Source: Olsenella intestinalis
GTDB lineage: Bacteria > Actinomycetota > Coriobacteriia > Coriobacteriales > Atopobiaceae
Direction of reading: 5' to 3'
Assembly (NCBI RefSeq): GCF_023276655.1
Contig: NZ_JALGRK010000002.1
Span: forward strand, 434,001 to 498,000
DNA length: 64,000 nt
Part shown: positions 43,461-51,783 of the stretch, one piece after another
Layout of the letters: every line of letters begins with the position of its first letter
Numbering within the stretch: the first letter of the stretch is position 1
Position numbers and translations under genes: made by a program
Notes under the pieces: model-generated
Databases searched by the model: none
What the model was told of the DNA's origin: nothing
Seen by the model: only the letters and a program-made list of their open reading frames with translations

Positions 43461-43550
43461 CCTCTTTTCATGCGTCCGCACGGCGCGGGCGCTCGCTAGC
43501 GTTTCGGGGGAAGCATGGCGCATGTCGCAGGGCCTTGGGCCGTATGAAAG
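43461..43550 (-). promoter_or_regulatory. Possible ribosome-site-sequestering pairing in the thrS leader
   Basis: Just after the leader ORF stop, CCTTTCATACG (43550-43540) can pair with CGCATGAAAAGAGG (43474-43461), which holds the thrS ribosome site, with bulges. A direct repeat CCGTGCGGAC occurs inside the leader ORF (43576-43567) and next to the thrS ribosome site (43483-43474), giving alternative partners for the leader segment GGTCGCAC (43604-43597). Folding is by eye only. Confidence 0.35.
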
Positions 43551-43559
43551 GACAGGCGC

Positions 43560-43646
43560 CTAGATAGTCCGCACGGGGGTTGTCGCGACGATCAGGGTGC
43601 GACCGGTGGCTCGAGTGGGAGGCGTGTTGCTCATGGGCAGACGCAT
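43560..43646 (-). CDS. Threonine-rich leader peptide of thrS
   Basis: 28 codons, seven of them Thr (ACG, ACT, ACC, ACC, ACA, ACC, ACT): MRLPMSNTPPTR...ATTPVRTI. A GAAGGGG site lies ten bases before its ATG, and it ends 105 bases before thrS on the same strand. Random 28-mers in this genome would hold about two Thr. The peptide is best explained as a ribosome-based sensor of charged tRNA-Thr, as in amino-acid biosynthetic attenuators. Several codons (CCT, ACT, CGA, GGT, ACA) are rare in the neighbouring genes. Confidence 0.6.
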   Translation of the reverse strand: MRLPMSNTPPTRATGRTLIVATTPVRTI

Positions 43647-43688
43647 GTCGAGAAAACCCCTTCGATTGCATAGGCAGTAACGCTGAAA

Positions 43689-43694
43689 ACTATA
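43689..43694 (-). promoter_or_regulatory. Candidate -10 for the thrS leader transcript
   Basis: TATAGT on the minus strand, 43 bases before the leader ATG. A CGAGAAGAGC copy occupies the zone just upstream where the spacer would lie; no good -35. Confidence 0.4.
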
Positions 43695-43699
43695 GCAGT

Positions 43700-43709
43700 C
43701 GAGAAGAGC
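43700..43709 (+). repeat. CGAGAAGAGC repeat, intergenic copy
   Basis: Between the divergent thrS leader and the HD-protein gene, directly upstream of the candidate -10. Confidence 0.7.
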
Positions 43710-43814
43710 CTCTCCCCTCACGCTGCCAACTTGGGGGCGCACATCACGAATACAACGCAGAGCGGGGCGCCATCGCGGCCTCTGCTATCCTGTGCGCAGC
43801 GAGAGGAGGAGCCC

Positions 43815-44636
43815 ATGAGGATCGACCGCGAGAGGGCAGCCGCGGCCTTTGCCGCCTACACGTCCGCGTACGGGACGGACAACCCCAGGATCACGCTCAA
43901 GGTGGAGCACACGCTCCGCACCGCGGGCTTCGCCGAGGAGATCGCGCGCGCCGAGGGGCTCTCCCCCGACGACGTCGACCTCGCCTGGCTCTTGGGCCTC
44001 CTTCACGACATCGGCCGCTTCGAGCAGGTCAGGCGCTACGACTCGTTCCTCGACGCTGTCACGGTCAGCCACGCCGCCCTGGGCGTGGAGGTGCTCTTCT
44101 CGCCCGCGCCCCCGTCCGCGCCCGCAGAGGGCGGCATCAGGCGGTTCGTCGAGGACGACGCCGAGGACGGGCTCATCCGCCTGGCCGTCGGCTGCCACAG
44201 CGCGCTGCGCCTGCCGGAGGGACTCGACGCGCGGCAGCGCACGTTCTGCGAGATCCTGCGCGACGCGGACAAGATCGACATCCTCAAGGTCAACCGCATC
44301 AACACCTGCGAGGAGATCTACGGCGTGACCGAGCGCGAGATGCGCGCGAGCGTGCTGACCGACGCCGTGGAGCGCGTGTTCTGGGAGCACCGCTGCGTGC
44401 CGCGGCAGATCCGCCGCTCCCCCGTCGACTTCCTGGTGGGGCACGCCTGCTTCGCCTTCGAGCTCGCGTTTGCCGAGAGCGTGCGGATCATGGCGCGCGA
44501 GGGCGACCTGTGGCAGATCCTGGGGCGCACCTTCGACGACGCGCGCACCGAGGAGCGCATCCGCGCAATGGAGGCGCACCTCAGGGAGTGGGTCGCGGCG
44601 CAGGTCGCAACCAAGGGCGCGTCCGCGGAGGCGTAG
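43815..44636 (+). CDS. HD-domain phosphohydrolase
   Basis: 273 residues. Metal-binding HD set: His32 in KVEHTLRTAGFA, HD (64-65) in LGLLHDIGRFE, and the distal Asp in RDADKIDIL near 158. Typical of small HD hydrolases acting on nucleotides or other phosphomonoesters; substrate unknown. AGGAGGAG precedes ATG 43815. One CGAGAAGAGC copy on the reverse strand (44093-44102) reads Leu-Phe-Ser. Confidence 0.85.
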   Translation: MRIDRERAAAAFAAYTSAYGTDNPRITLKVEHTLRTAGFAEEIARAEGLSPDDVDLAWLLGLLHDIGRFEQVRRYDSFLDAVTVSHAALGVEVLFSPAPPSAPAEGGIRRFVEDDAEDGLIRLAVGCHSALRLPEGLDARQRTFCEILRDADKIDILKVNRINTCEEIYGVTEREMRASVLTDAVERVFWEHRCVPRQIRRSPVDFLVGHACFAFELAFAESVRIMAREGDLWQILGRTFDDARTEERIRAMEAHLREWVAAQVATKGASAEA

Positions 44637-44685
44637 GACACCCCTTGTCGCAGCGGACGTGCCGCGAACTTACGGCTTGGGTGAC

Positions 44686-44718
44686 AAAAAAGGCGAGGGC
44701 CCCGAGGGACCCTCGCCC
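44686..44718 (-). terminator. Terminator of the zinc-ribbon membrane protein gene
   Basis: GGCGAGGG / CCCTCGCC stem with a ten-base loop, followed by TTTTTTG on the minus strand. Confidence 0.85.
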
Positions 44719-44761
44719 AAGCTTTGGTGTCGGTCGGAGCCGTGGCTCCTCTCGCCCGGCG

Positions 44762-45193
44762 CTACTGGATGCGCGTGCGGCAGTAGGGGCAGACCTTCCA
44801 GTCGGCGTTGAGCGGACGGTGGCAGGTCGGGCAGACGTTGCGGACCTGGGTGTTGCAGATGGGGCAGACGACGAAGTCGCGGTCGATCGGCGCGCCGCAC
44901 TTGGGGCAGATGCCGTAGTGCGAGAGCTGGTGCTCGCGAAGGGCGATGTCGAGGTCCTGCTCCTCGCGGTCGACGAGGTAGGAGCTCGGGCGCAGGATGA
45001 CGTAGGCGAGAAGGCCGACGATGGGGATGACCGAGATGACCGCCCAGAGCCACCAGGGCTCGGCGCCACGGCGCTGCGCGTCGCGGATGACATACACGAT
45101 CGAGAGGATGTAGAGCATAACGAGGCACGCCACCATGAGGTAGAGCACCATGCGCACCTCAGGCGTGATCAGCTGGTCAAGAAGCTCAGACAT
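44762..45193 (-). CDS. Two-helix membrane protein with double zinc ribbon
   Basis: 143 residues. Two hydrophobic segments (about 14-36 and 48-68, the first with a PLD-like spacing, YVIRDAQRRGAEPWWLWAVI), then a cytosolic tail with two zinc ribbons: CPKCGAPI...CPIC and CPTCHRPL...CPYC. The domain build resembles phospholipase D nuclease N-terminal (PLDc_N) plus double zinc ribbon. Likely a membrane sensor or scaffold; no function known. Confidence 0.75.
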   Translation of the reverse strand: MSELLDQLITPEVRMVLYLMVACLVMLYILSIVYVIRDAQRRGAEPWWLWAVISVIPIVGLLAYVILRPSSYLVDREEQDLDIALREHQLSHYGICPKCGAPIDRDFVVCPICNTQVRNVCPTCHRPLNADWKVCPYCRTRIQ

Positions 45194-45365
45194 GTCGTCG
45201 GGGACCTTTCTTCTTCGTCTTGCGACCCAGGCCAAGACACTTCACATGGCCATAAACGCTGTCGATTGTATCAGACCTGTCAAGGACGGGACCCGCGAAT
45301 GCAGGGCGCCACCACATGTGCGCAGACCGAAGGGCGCGTGCGGCCTGAGCCTGGAGGGCCGCCGG

Positions 45366-45758
45366 CTAGAACCAGCCCTTGTGGCCCCTCACGTAGGTCT
45401 CCTCGAACTCCGCGTCGCTCTTGGTGAGGTAGATGATGAACTCGATGAAGGCGATCGGCCCCATGACCACGCCGCCGAAGCCGAATGTGAGGAGGGTGAC
45501 CAGCAGCATGACCATCCCCTCCTTCGTGTAGCCGAGATAGAACTTGTGGACCCCGATGCCGCCGAAGAAGAAGGCGAGCAGCGCGGCCGCGACCTTGCTC
45601 TTCTCGCCCACCGGCGCGCGCGTCAGCTGGGTCTCGCGTACGGGCTCGTCGAGGGGCCTTTCGAGGAGCTCGGCCTTCTTGCGGTCGTACTCCTCCCGCG
45701 TGATGGCGCCCATGTCGAGCAGCTCCTTGAGCTTCCTGATCTCGTCTGCGGTGCTCAT
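45366..45758 (-). CDS. SHOCT-TM2 membrane protein
   Basis: 130 residues. N-terminal SHOCT-like helix pair (DEIRKLKELLDMGAITREEYDRKKAELL) followed by a TM2 domain: AALLAFFFGGIGVHKFYLGYTKEG and a second hydrophobic segment with GPIAFIEFIIYL. Function of TM2 proteins in bacteria is unsettled. A CGAGAAGAGC copy (45606-45597 on the minus strand) encodes Glu-Lys-Ser. Confidence 0.85.
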   Translation of the reverse strand: MSTADEIRKLKELLDMGAITREEYDRKKAELLERPLDEPVRETQLTRAPVGEKSKVAAALLAFFFGGIGVHKFYLGYTKEGMVMLLVTLLTFGFGGVVMGPIAFIEFIIYLTKSDAEFEETYVRGHKGWF

Positions 45759-45902
45759 GCGGCTTCCCTCGTCTCGAAGGTGTAGGTGAACGTGCGTCTA
45801 TGTCAGGATAGCGCACCAGGCGGACGCAATTGGCACAACCCTCTGCCCACACGCCGCAACCCGCGAGAGCGGCACGTCTACGCACGCCCTTGCAACCGAG
45901 AA

Positions 45903-45931
45903 GGGCTGCCCGGCGCAATCGCCGGGCAGCC
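45903..45931 (-). terminator. Terminator of the repeat-rich surface protein gene
   Basis: GGGCTGCCCGGCG / CGCCGGGCAGCCC, a perfect 13-bp stem, loop of three to four bases. On the minus strand it is followed by TTCTCGG, a one-mismatch form of the genome repeat instead of a T run. Confidence 0.8.
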
Positions 45932-45961
45932 CTCATACGCCCTTGCTATGTCGCTCGGAAA

Positions 45962-48010
45962 CTACAGCCCGTACCAGCCGATGCCCTCGTCTTTCCATCC
46001 AAGCGCAATGAGAGCCTCGGCCTCTCCCTTGCTTGGTGTGTAATTATGCGTACCGACAGCCGCATATGGATTGTACTGACGATAGATGGGCACACCATTC
46101 GATCCGGCCGAATACCAACCAACGCCTTCGTCGTTCCACCCAACTGATACCAGATGGTCACGCTCCGCAGAACTTAGCGTGTAGTGATGATCGCCTGCAA
46201 ATGGATTGTAGAGACGAAAAACCGGCGAATCAGAATGCCTCGGCGCAATCCAGCCCACGCCCTCATCCTTCCATCCGACTCCAACCAACGAATCGCGTTC
46301 GTAGGTACTTGCGGTATAGAAGTGCTCGCCATTATATGGATTGTACAATCGCAGCATCGTGACAGAAGTAGGATTTTGACCGTGACTAGAATCTGGATCT
46401 GGATCTGGATCTGGATCAGGTTCTGGGTCGGGTTCTGGCTTCGACGTCACGCTCACCGTACACGTAGCCTTGGCATCAGAATTGTCGACGCTCGTCGCGG
46501 TAATAACAGCCTCGCCTTCACCTACTGACGTAACAATACCGCCCTCGTCAACTGTCGCCACATTCTCGTTATCGCTCTTCCACGTTACGCTCTTGTCGTC
46601 CGCATTCTCGGGCTCGAGCGTGACATTGAGCTTCTGGCTCTCGCCCAGACCAAGGGCAAGCTTGGTTTTGTCAAGCTCAACGGCAGTCACATGAACTATA
46701 TCCTTGACGGTCACCATGCACGAAGCGATCACTTCGTCATACACAGCGCTCTTGACCGTAATGACGGCAGTCCCCGCAGCCACGCCCGTGATGACCCCGT
46801 TTTCGTCGACAGTGGCAACGCTCTCGTTGTCACTTCCCCACGTCAAGAACTCCGCATCACGGTAGGATGCATTGTCGGGCTTAACAATCGCATCGAGCTT
46901 CATGGTTCCGCCGGGCTCAACGACCGCCTTCGTCTTGCTAAGAACTAGATCAGTAATAAGAACTGCCTTTTCAAGGTGCGCCCACGTATCACTATGGCCC
47001 TTTGCCCACCCGATGGGGTTCACGAGCTTGGCGTCGCCGTTATATGATCCAGCCCTCACTACCATGTCAGAAGCGAGAGAAAAGTTTGACCCGAAGCATT
47101 TCTTATCACCAGACACCGTGACAGTCCCACCGTTGACCGCAATAAAAGTAGGGCTACCGGACGGCGATGAGACGGTGACGAGTCCTCGTTCGGTCCCCCT
47201 GGCAGAGACGACGCCGTTGTTAATCGTGATATGCGCCGCCCTAGCTCCCCAATACCCTACGGTACTTACGGTACCCCCATTAACAACAATGTCCTCGACA
47301 CAGGTAATGCCTGACCCAGCAAGCCCGTTATAATTGCCAAGGTTTGTAGCTTTCAAATAGCCACCATTAATGGTTATCGAATCAGCAGCGCGAAGACCAC
47401 TGCTCGAACCCGCTACGTCAACAAGGCCACCGTTGAGAGTAAACGCACTGGTCCAAATGCCTGCATGATTTGGGCTATTTGAAATCAGACTGCCTCCATT
47501 AACTATTATCGTTTCGCTCGTGAGAGGACTCGTAATCCCATCATTCATTTCCGCTAAGGTATTTACCACAACGTCGCCGCCATTGATCGTCAGCATATTC
47601 AAGGAGATGGACTTCCCACTCCCGGTCACAGTCATGCGTCCCGCGTGCATTCCCGTGCTCTGACCATAAACTGTCAGACTTCCAATAGACCCACTGACTG
47701 CCGGGTCGCTTGATGCCATGTGGTTGATTACCAGAGCCGAATCATCACAGAGAATTACTTTCGCGTCACCCTCAACGCTCAGCGAATGCACAAACCGGTT
47801 TCCCTTTACAACATACCAGCCGGTTCCATAAGTAGACACTGCACCATCGGCATAATCACGGCAATACTGCTCCTCGCCGTTTTCATCAAGGTATTTGACA
47901 GGCTCGAGTTCCTCGGCGTACGCCACTACGCCTAGACCCAGCACAAGCCAAAGCCCAACGAAAAGCGCAGCCAAAATGCCAAACGTTCTCCAACGTTTCA
48001 TCTGTCTCAT
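45962..48010 (-). CDS. Secreted repeat protein: beta-helix, two BIG_2 domains, DUF5648-like repeats
   Basis: 682 residues. Signal peptide (to about residue 32), a beta-helix-like part with at least seven x-NGG-x-V rungs (INGGDVVV, VNGGSLIS, LNGGLVDV, INGGYLKA, VNGGTVST, VNGGTVTV), two BIG_2 Ig-like domains (about 350-520), a Pro-Glu/Asp linker, and three C-terminal repeats of the LYNPYNGEHFYT...GWKDEGVGW type. No membrane anchor or LPxTG is visible, so it is released or bound through the repeats. Base composition is about half G+C, clearly lower than neighbours, with many A/T-ending codons: likely acquired. Probable adhesin or glycan-binding protein; ligand unknown. Confidence 0.82.
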   Translation of the reverse strand: MRQMKRWRTFGILAALFVGLWLVLGLGVVAYAEELEPVKYLDENGEEQYCRDYADGAVSTYGTGWYVVKGNRFVHSLSVEGDAKVILCDDSALVINHMASSDPAVSGSIGSLTVYGQSTGMHAGRMTVTGSGKSISLNMLTINGGDVVVNTLAEMNDGITSPLTSETIIVNGGSLISNSPNHAGIWTSAFTLNGGLVDVAGSSSGLRAADSITINGGYLKATNLGNYNGLAGSGITCVEDIVVNGGTVSTVGYWGARAAHITINNGVVSARGTERGLVTVSSPSGSPTFIAVNGGTVTVSGDKKCFGSNFSLASDMVVRAGSYNGDAKLVNPIGWAKGHSDTWAHLEKAVLITDLVLSKTKAVVEPGGTMKLDAIVKPDNASYRDAEFLTWGSDNESVATVDENGVITGVAAGTAVITVKSAVYDEVIASCMVTVKDIVHVTAVELDKTKLALGLGESQKLNVTLEPENADDKSVTWKSDNENVATVDEGGIVTSVGEGEAVITATSVDNSDAKATCTVSVTSKPEPDPEPDPDPDPDPDSSHGQNPTSVTMLRLYNPYNGEHFYTASTYERDSLVGVGWKDEGVGWIAPRHSDSPVFRLYNPFAGDHHYTLSSAERDHLVSVGWNDEGVGWYSAGSNGVPIYRQYNPYAAVGTHNYTPSKGEAEALIALGWKDEGIGWYGL
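46391..46438. repeat. Tandem CTGGAT hexamers in the linker of the surface protein gene
   Basis: Four perfect CTGGAT units (46393-46416) and two degenerate ones encode the Pro-Asp linker. The six-base unit keeps frame when copies are gained or lost, so linker length can vary by slippage. Confidence 0.8.
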
Positions 48011-48150
48011 GCCAGCCGCCCTTCCGACAGAGAATAATCTATCTATTTATGCTATCGGACAGGCAAAGCAATTAAGTCGCCCTGTCGACAAATGGTAAAA
48101 CTGCCCAGTCCTCAGAACGACACCTCGCACGATAATTCAGAATGCATCCT

Positions 48151-49560
48151 CTACCCGCGCATAACCCCCACGACCTCGCCGGCAAGCGTGATCGACCCGC
48201 ACGCGACGAAGGGCTCGTCGGCGACGCTCTCGAGGGCCTCCCCCACCGTCGGGTAGGTGCCGACGACGTTGGCGCCGGCCTCGCGGAAGGCCTCGGCGAG
48301 CTCTGCGGCGGGCAGCGCGCGTCCGCTCTGCGTCTGGGTCACGACCACGCGCGGGAACGCGCGGGCGAGAAGAGCGCAGATGCCGTGGTAGTCCTTGTCT
48401 GCCAGCACCGCGGCGACGAGCGTGGGCCGACGGGTCACGTCGGGCTCGACGGCGCTCACGGCCGTAAGGAAGGTCTCCACGGACTGCGGGTTGTGGCACG
48501 CGTCGACGAGCCCCACCGGGTCGGGGCGAACCACGTCGAAGCGGCCCGGCGTGGGGCAGCAGACGACGGAGTCGAAGAGGCGCGCGGCGTCGAGGGCGCG
48601 GCCGAGGTACTGCTCGCAGAGGGTGACGGCAAGCGCGATGTTGGCCGCCTGGAAGGCGGGCTTGAGGGCACTCACGCCCACGTAGGTCGCATTGGGCGTC
48701 GTGACGTCGAGCACGAGCGAGCCGCCGATGCGCTCGGGGTGGCGCGTCACGGCGAAGCTCGCGTGCGTGAGGTCGGCATGCGCGCGGACCTCACCCGCGT
48801 GCATCTCTCCCGCGCATTCCGCGGGGTCGTCCGCACGCACGAGCACGGGCATGACGCCCGTCTCGCGGCAGCGCGCGAGGAACACGTCCTCCACGCTGGC
48901 CGGCGTGGCCGTGCCGACGCCGAGGGCGCAGGTGCGACCGGGCTTGATGATGGCGGCCTTCTCGCCGGCGATCGCCTCGAGCGTGTCGCCGAGGATGCGC
49001 GTGTGGTCGAGTCCGATGCCGGTGACGGCGACCGAGCGGATGGACCGGGACGCACTCGTGGCGTCCCAGCGCCCTCCCATCCCGACCTCGAGCACCACGA
49101 CGTCGACGCCCTTCTCGGCGCAGACGACGAGCGACGCGACCGTGACCAGGTCGAACTCCGTGACGTCATAGGGCTCCTCGCCCCGCGAGACGCGAGCCTC
49201 GTTCACGCGGCGCCCGGCCTCGATGGCCGCGGCGATGCCGTGCGCGAAGTCGGCGGGCGCGACGGGCTCGCCGCAGATCTCCAGACGCTCGTTGTAGCGC
49301 ACGAGGTGGGGGCTCGTGTACAGCGCGACGCGCTTGCCCTCGCCCGCGAGGATCGCGGCGGCGAAGCGCGCGGTCGAGGTCTTGCCGTTGGTGCCGGCGA
49401 CCTGGACGCAGTCGAAGCAGAGGTCGGGGTCGCCGCAGGCGGCGAGCATGTCCTCGACGGTCTCGAGCAGGGGCTTGATGCCGAGGCCAAGGGCCTCGTG
49501 CAGCGCAGAGACGGCGTCGTCGAGGGACGTCTCCTCAACGTCGAAGGGAAGGTGGTACAT
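48151..49560 (-). CDS. folC: Folylpolyglutamate synthase / dihydrofolate synthase
   Basis: 469 residues. Adds glutamate to (dihydro)folates. P-loop VAGTNGKTST (residues 54-63), YTSPHLVRYNERL, EVGMGGRWDATS, GLDHTRILGDT, EKAAIIKPGR, and the C-terminal VDACHNPQSVETF. Last gene of the fchA-folD-folE-folC group; a 92-base gap separates it from folE. A CGAGAAGAGC copy within it (48366-48375) reads Ala-Leu-Leu on the coding strand with the rare codon CTT. Confidence 0.92.
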   Translation of the reverse strand: MYHLPFDVEETSLDDAVSALHEALGLGIKPLLETVEDMLAACGDPDLCFDCVQVAGTNGKTSTARFAAAILAGEGKRVALYTSPHLVRYNERLEICGEPVAPADFAHGIAAAIEAGRRVNEARVSRGEEPYDVTEFDLVTVASLVVCAEKGVDVVVLEVGMGGRWDATSASRSIRSVAVTGIGLDHTRILGDTLEAIAGEKAAIIKPGRTCALGVGTATPASVEDVFLARCRETGVMPVLVRADDPAECAGEMHAGEVRAHADLTHASFAVTRHPERIGGSLVLDVTTPNATYVGVSALKPAFQAANIALAVTLCEQYLGRALDAARLFDSVVCCPTPGRFDVVRPDPVGLVDACHNPQSVETFLTAVSAVEPDVTRRPTLVAAVLADKDYHGICALLARAFPRVVVTQTQSGRALPAAELAEAFREAGANVVGTYPTVGEALESVADEPFVACGSITLAGEVVGVMRG

Positions 49561-49606
49561 GGATGATGCCTCCGTATGTCTTGTGTGGAGAGCTGGCGCA
49601 ACGCGC

Positions 49607-49616
49607 CGAGAAGAGC
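49607..49616 (+). repeat. CGAGAAGAGC repeat, intergenic copy
   Basis: In the folE-folC gap. Confidence 0.7.
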
Positions 49617-49652
49617 CTGGGCCGCGCCCGGGGCCGCCCCGGGGCGCAGCCG

Positions 49653-50240
49653 CTACAGCCCGAGCAGCCTCAGGGCCTCCTCGCGGGTCTTGAGGTCCTT
49701 GAAGCAGCCGCGGACGGCCGAGGTCATGGTGAGCGAGCCGGCGCTCTTGATGCCGCGCATGTTCATGCAGGTGTGCTCCGCCTCGAGGACCACGAGGACC
49801 CCGAGCGGCTCGAGCTCGCGCATCATCGCGTCGGCGACCTGCGCGGTGAGGCGCTCCTGAACCTGCGGGCGCCTCGCGTAGCCGTTCACGCAGCGCGCGA
49901 TCTTGGAGAGCCCCGTGATGCGGCCCCGGCGCGGGATGTAGCAGACGTGGGCCCTGCCGGTGAAGGGCAGCAGGTGGTGCTCGCACATCGAGGAGAACGG
50001 GATGTCGCGAACGATGACCATCTCCTCGTTGTCGCTCTCTTGGAACTGCTTGCGCAGGTGGGCGCCGGGGTCCTCCTGCATGCCGCCGAAGATCTCGGCG
50101 CAGGCGCGGGCCACGCGGTCGGGCGTGCCCTGCAGCCCCTCGCGGTCGGGGTCCTCGCCGATCGCGAACAGCAGCTCGCGGACGGCCGCCTCGACGCGCC
50201 CCTTGTCCAGCTTCCCGTACTCGTTGCGCTCGTCGCTCAT
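49653..50240 (-). CDS. folE: GTP cyclohydrolase I
   Basis: 195 residues. GTP to 7,8-dihydroneopterin triphosphate, first step of folate synthesis. Zinc ligands Cys86 and His89 in [11 protein letters not shown] and the second Cys in [23 protein letters not shown] and RPQVQERLT are family blocks. ATG overlaps the folD stop by four bases. Confidence 0.96.
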   Translation of the reverse strand: MSDERNEYGKLDKGRVEAAVRELLFAIGEDPDREGLQGTPDRVARACAEIFGGMQEDPGAHLRKQFQESDNEEMVIVRDIPFSSMCEHHLLPFTGRAHVCYIPRRGRITGLSKIARCVNGYARRPQVQERLTAQVADAMMRELEPLGVLVVLEAEHTCMNMRGIKSAGSLTMTSAVRGCFKDLKTREEALRLLGL

Positions 50241-51097
50241 CGGACGATCACGCTCCTCTCGGCCGCACGCACGACGTGCTCCATGAGCACCGCGACGGTG
50301 ACTGAGCCGACGCCGCCAGGCACCGGCGTGATTGCAGATACGATGGGCGCCACCTGGTCGAAGTCGACGTCGCCCACAAGGCGGCCGGCCTCCTCGTCCC
50401 AGTTGATGCCCACGTCGACGACCGTCTGGCCGGCGCGCACGCACCCGTCGCCGATCGTCTTGGCGTGGCCCACGGCCGCCACGAGAATGTCCGCCTCGCG
50501 GCAGGCGCCGGCAAGGTCGGCGGTCCTCGAGTGGCAGACGGTCACGGTAGCGTCACGCTGGAGCAGCAGCATCGAGACGGGCCTGCCGATCACCGGCGAG
50601 CGCCCCACGACGCAGGCGCGCCTGCCGGACAGCTCGATCCCGTAGTGGTCGAGAATGCGGACGCACCCCTCGGCCGTGCACGGGGCGAACCCGACCTCGC
50701 GGCCGGCGTAGACGCCGAAGGCCGAGGCGGGCGTGATGCCGTCGACGTCCTTCTCGGGCGCGAGCGCCGCGCAGGCCTCGTCCTCGTCGAGATGGGCGGG
50801 CAGCGGACGAAGCATGAGGCAGCCGTGGACGGAGTCGTCCTCGTTCACGGCGCGAATGGCCGAGAGGAGCTCGCCTTGGCTGCAGGTCTCCCCCAGCGCC
50901 AGCGGCCGCGCCTCGATCCCCAGGGCGGCGCAGCGCTTCTCGGCGGCGCGCTGGTAGGTGAGGTCGTCCGGGCGCTCCCCCACGCGGATGATCGCGAGCG
51001 CGGGCGTGACGCCCTGCTCGCGAAGCGTGGCGATGCGGCCGACGAGGTCCTCCTGGATGGCGCGGGAGACGGGTGCGCCCTTCAGCTCGAGCGTCAT
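50237..51097 (-). CDS. folD: Methylene-THF dehydrogenase / methenyl-THF cyclohydrolase
   Basis: 286 residues. Oxidises 5,10-methylene-THF and hydrolyses 5,10-methenyl-THF. Motifs: [17 protein letters not shown] with the active-site Tyr/Lys, LPLPAHL-like [48 protein letters not shown] and [16 protein letters not shown]. Overlaps both neighbours by four bases (ATGA), so fchA, folD and folE are translationally coupled. Confidence 0.95.
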   Translation of the reverse strand: MTLELKGAPVSRAIQEDLVGRIATLREQGVTPALAIIRVGERPDDLTYQRAAEKRCAALGIEARPLALGETCSQGELLSAIRAVNEDDSVHGCLMLRPLPAHLDEDEACAALAPEKDVDGITPASAFGVYAGREVGFAPCTAEGCVRILDHYGIELSGRRACVVGRSPVIGRPVSMLLLQRDATVTVCHSRTADLAGACREADILVAAVGHAKTIGDGCVRAGQTVVDVGINWDEEAGRLVGDVDFDQVAPIVSAITPVPGGVGSVTVAVLMEHVVRAAERSVIVR

Positions 51098-51717
51098 GCG
51101 GACCTCCTCATGCGTGCGGAGACGCGCTCGAAGGCGGCGCGGCCGCGCGGGGCAAACTCGCAGAGGAGCTCGTCGCACTCGCGCTCGGCGGCGCGGGCCC
51201 ACTCGGCGTCTGCCGCAGAGACCGTGTTAGCCAGGACGGAGAGGCTTGCCGAATCGAGGGCGCAGGCCGCAAGCGATCCCGCGACGCCCACGTCGGAGAG
51301 GAGCATCCTCTTGCAGACGCCCTCGAGCCCCTCAACGAGCTCGACCACCTTGGCCGCGGTGCGCATGACTCGGAGGGGCACGTCGGCCGCCTCTCGGCAG
51401 GCCTCGTCGACGGAGACGGCACGAGAGGCGTCGTCGCGGCTCATCCCAAAGGCGCGGGAGAGCGCCAGGTAGGCCTCGGCGTCCTTCTCGACGAGCTCGA
51501 CGAGCTCGGCCGAGAGGACGCGCGAGCGCTCGACTATCGAATCGAGGACGTCGTCGGAGACCGACTCGTCCTTGGGTCGGGTGAAGGCGGCCGCCATCGA
51601 GGCAAGGCTCGCCGCAAGCGCACCGGCATAGGCGGAGGCACCGCCCCCGCCCGGCACCGGCGTGCGCGCCGCGAGGTCGCCCGCGAACTCGGCGAGGCTC
51701 GACTGCGTGAGGTTCAT
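51094..51717 (-). CDS. fchA: Formimino-THF cyclodeaminase-type enzyme
   Basis: 207 residues, all-helical FTCD-C fold: TPVPGGGGASAYAGALAASLASMAA, VEKDAEAYLALSRAF, ADVPLRVMR and SDVGVAGSLAACAL. Converts 5-formimino-THF to methenyl-THF and ammonia (or acts as methenyl-THF cyclohydrolase, as known for the family). First gene after the fhs terminator; operon with folD, folE and probably folC. Confidence 0.92.
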   Translation of the reverse strand: MNLTQSSLAEFAGDLAARTPVPGGGGASAYAGALAASLASMAAAFTRPKDESVSDDVLDSIVERSRVLSAELVELVEKDAEAYLALSRAFGMSRDDASRAVSVDEACREAADVPLRVMRTAAKVVELVEGLEGVCKRMLLSDVGVAGSLAACALDSASLSVLANTVSAADAEWARAAERECDELLCEFAPRGRAAFERVSARMRRSA

Positions 51718-51734
51718 CCTTGTACCACTCCTAT

Positions 51735-51760
51735 AAGAAAGGGCGCCCCGCAGGGCGCCC
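51735..51760 (-). terminator. Terminator of fhs
   Basis: GGGCGCC / GGCGCCC stem with a CCGCAG-type loop, then TTTCTTA on the minus strand, 23 bases past the fhs stop. Confidence 0.82.
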
Positions 51761-51783
51761 GCAAGACACCTGTCTGTGACAGT

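Noticed and set aside
43468-43671. 67-codon His/Ser/Arg-rich ORF overlapping the thrS leader in another frame
   Set aside because: No ribosome site; the Thr-rich frame has one and ends at a better distance from thrS.
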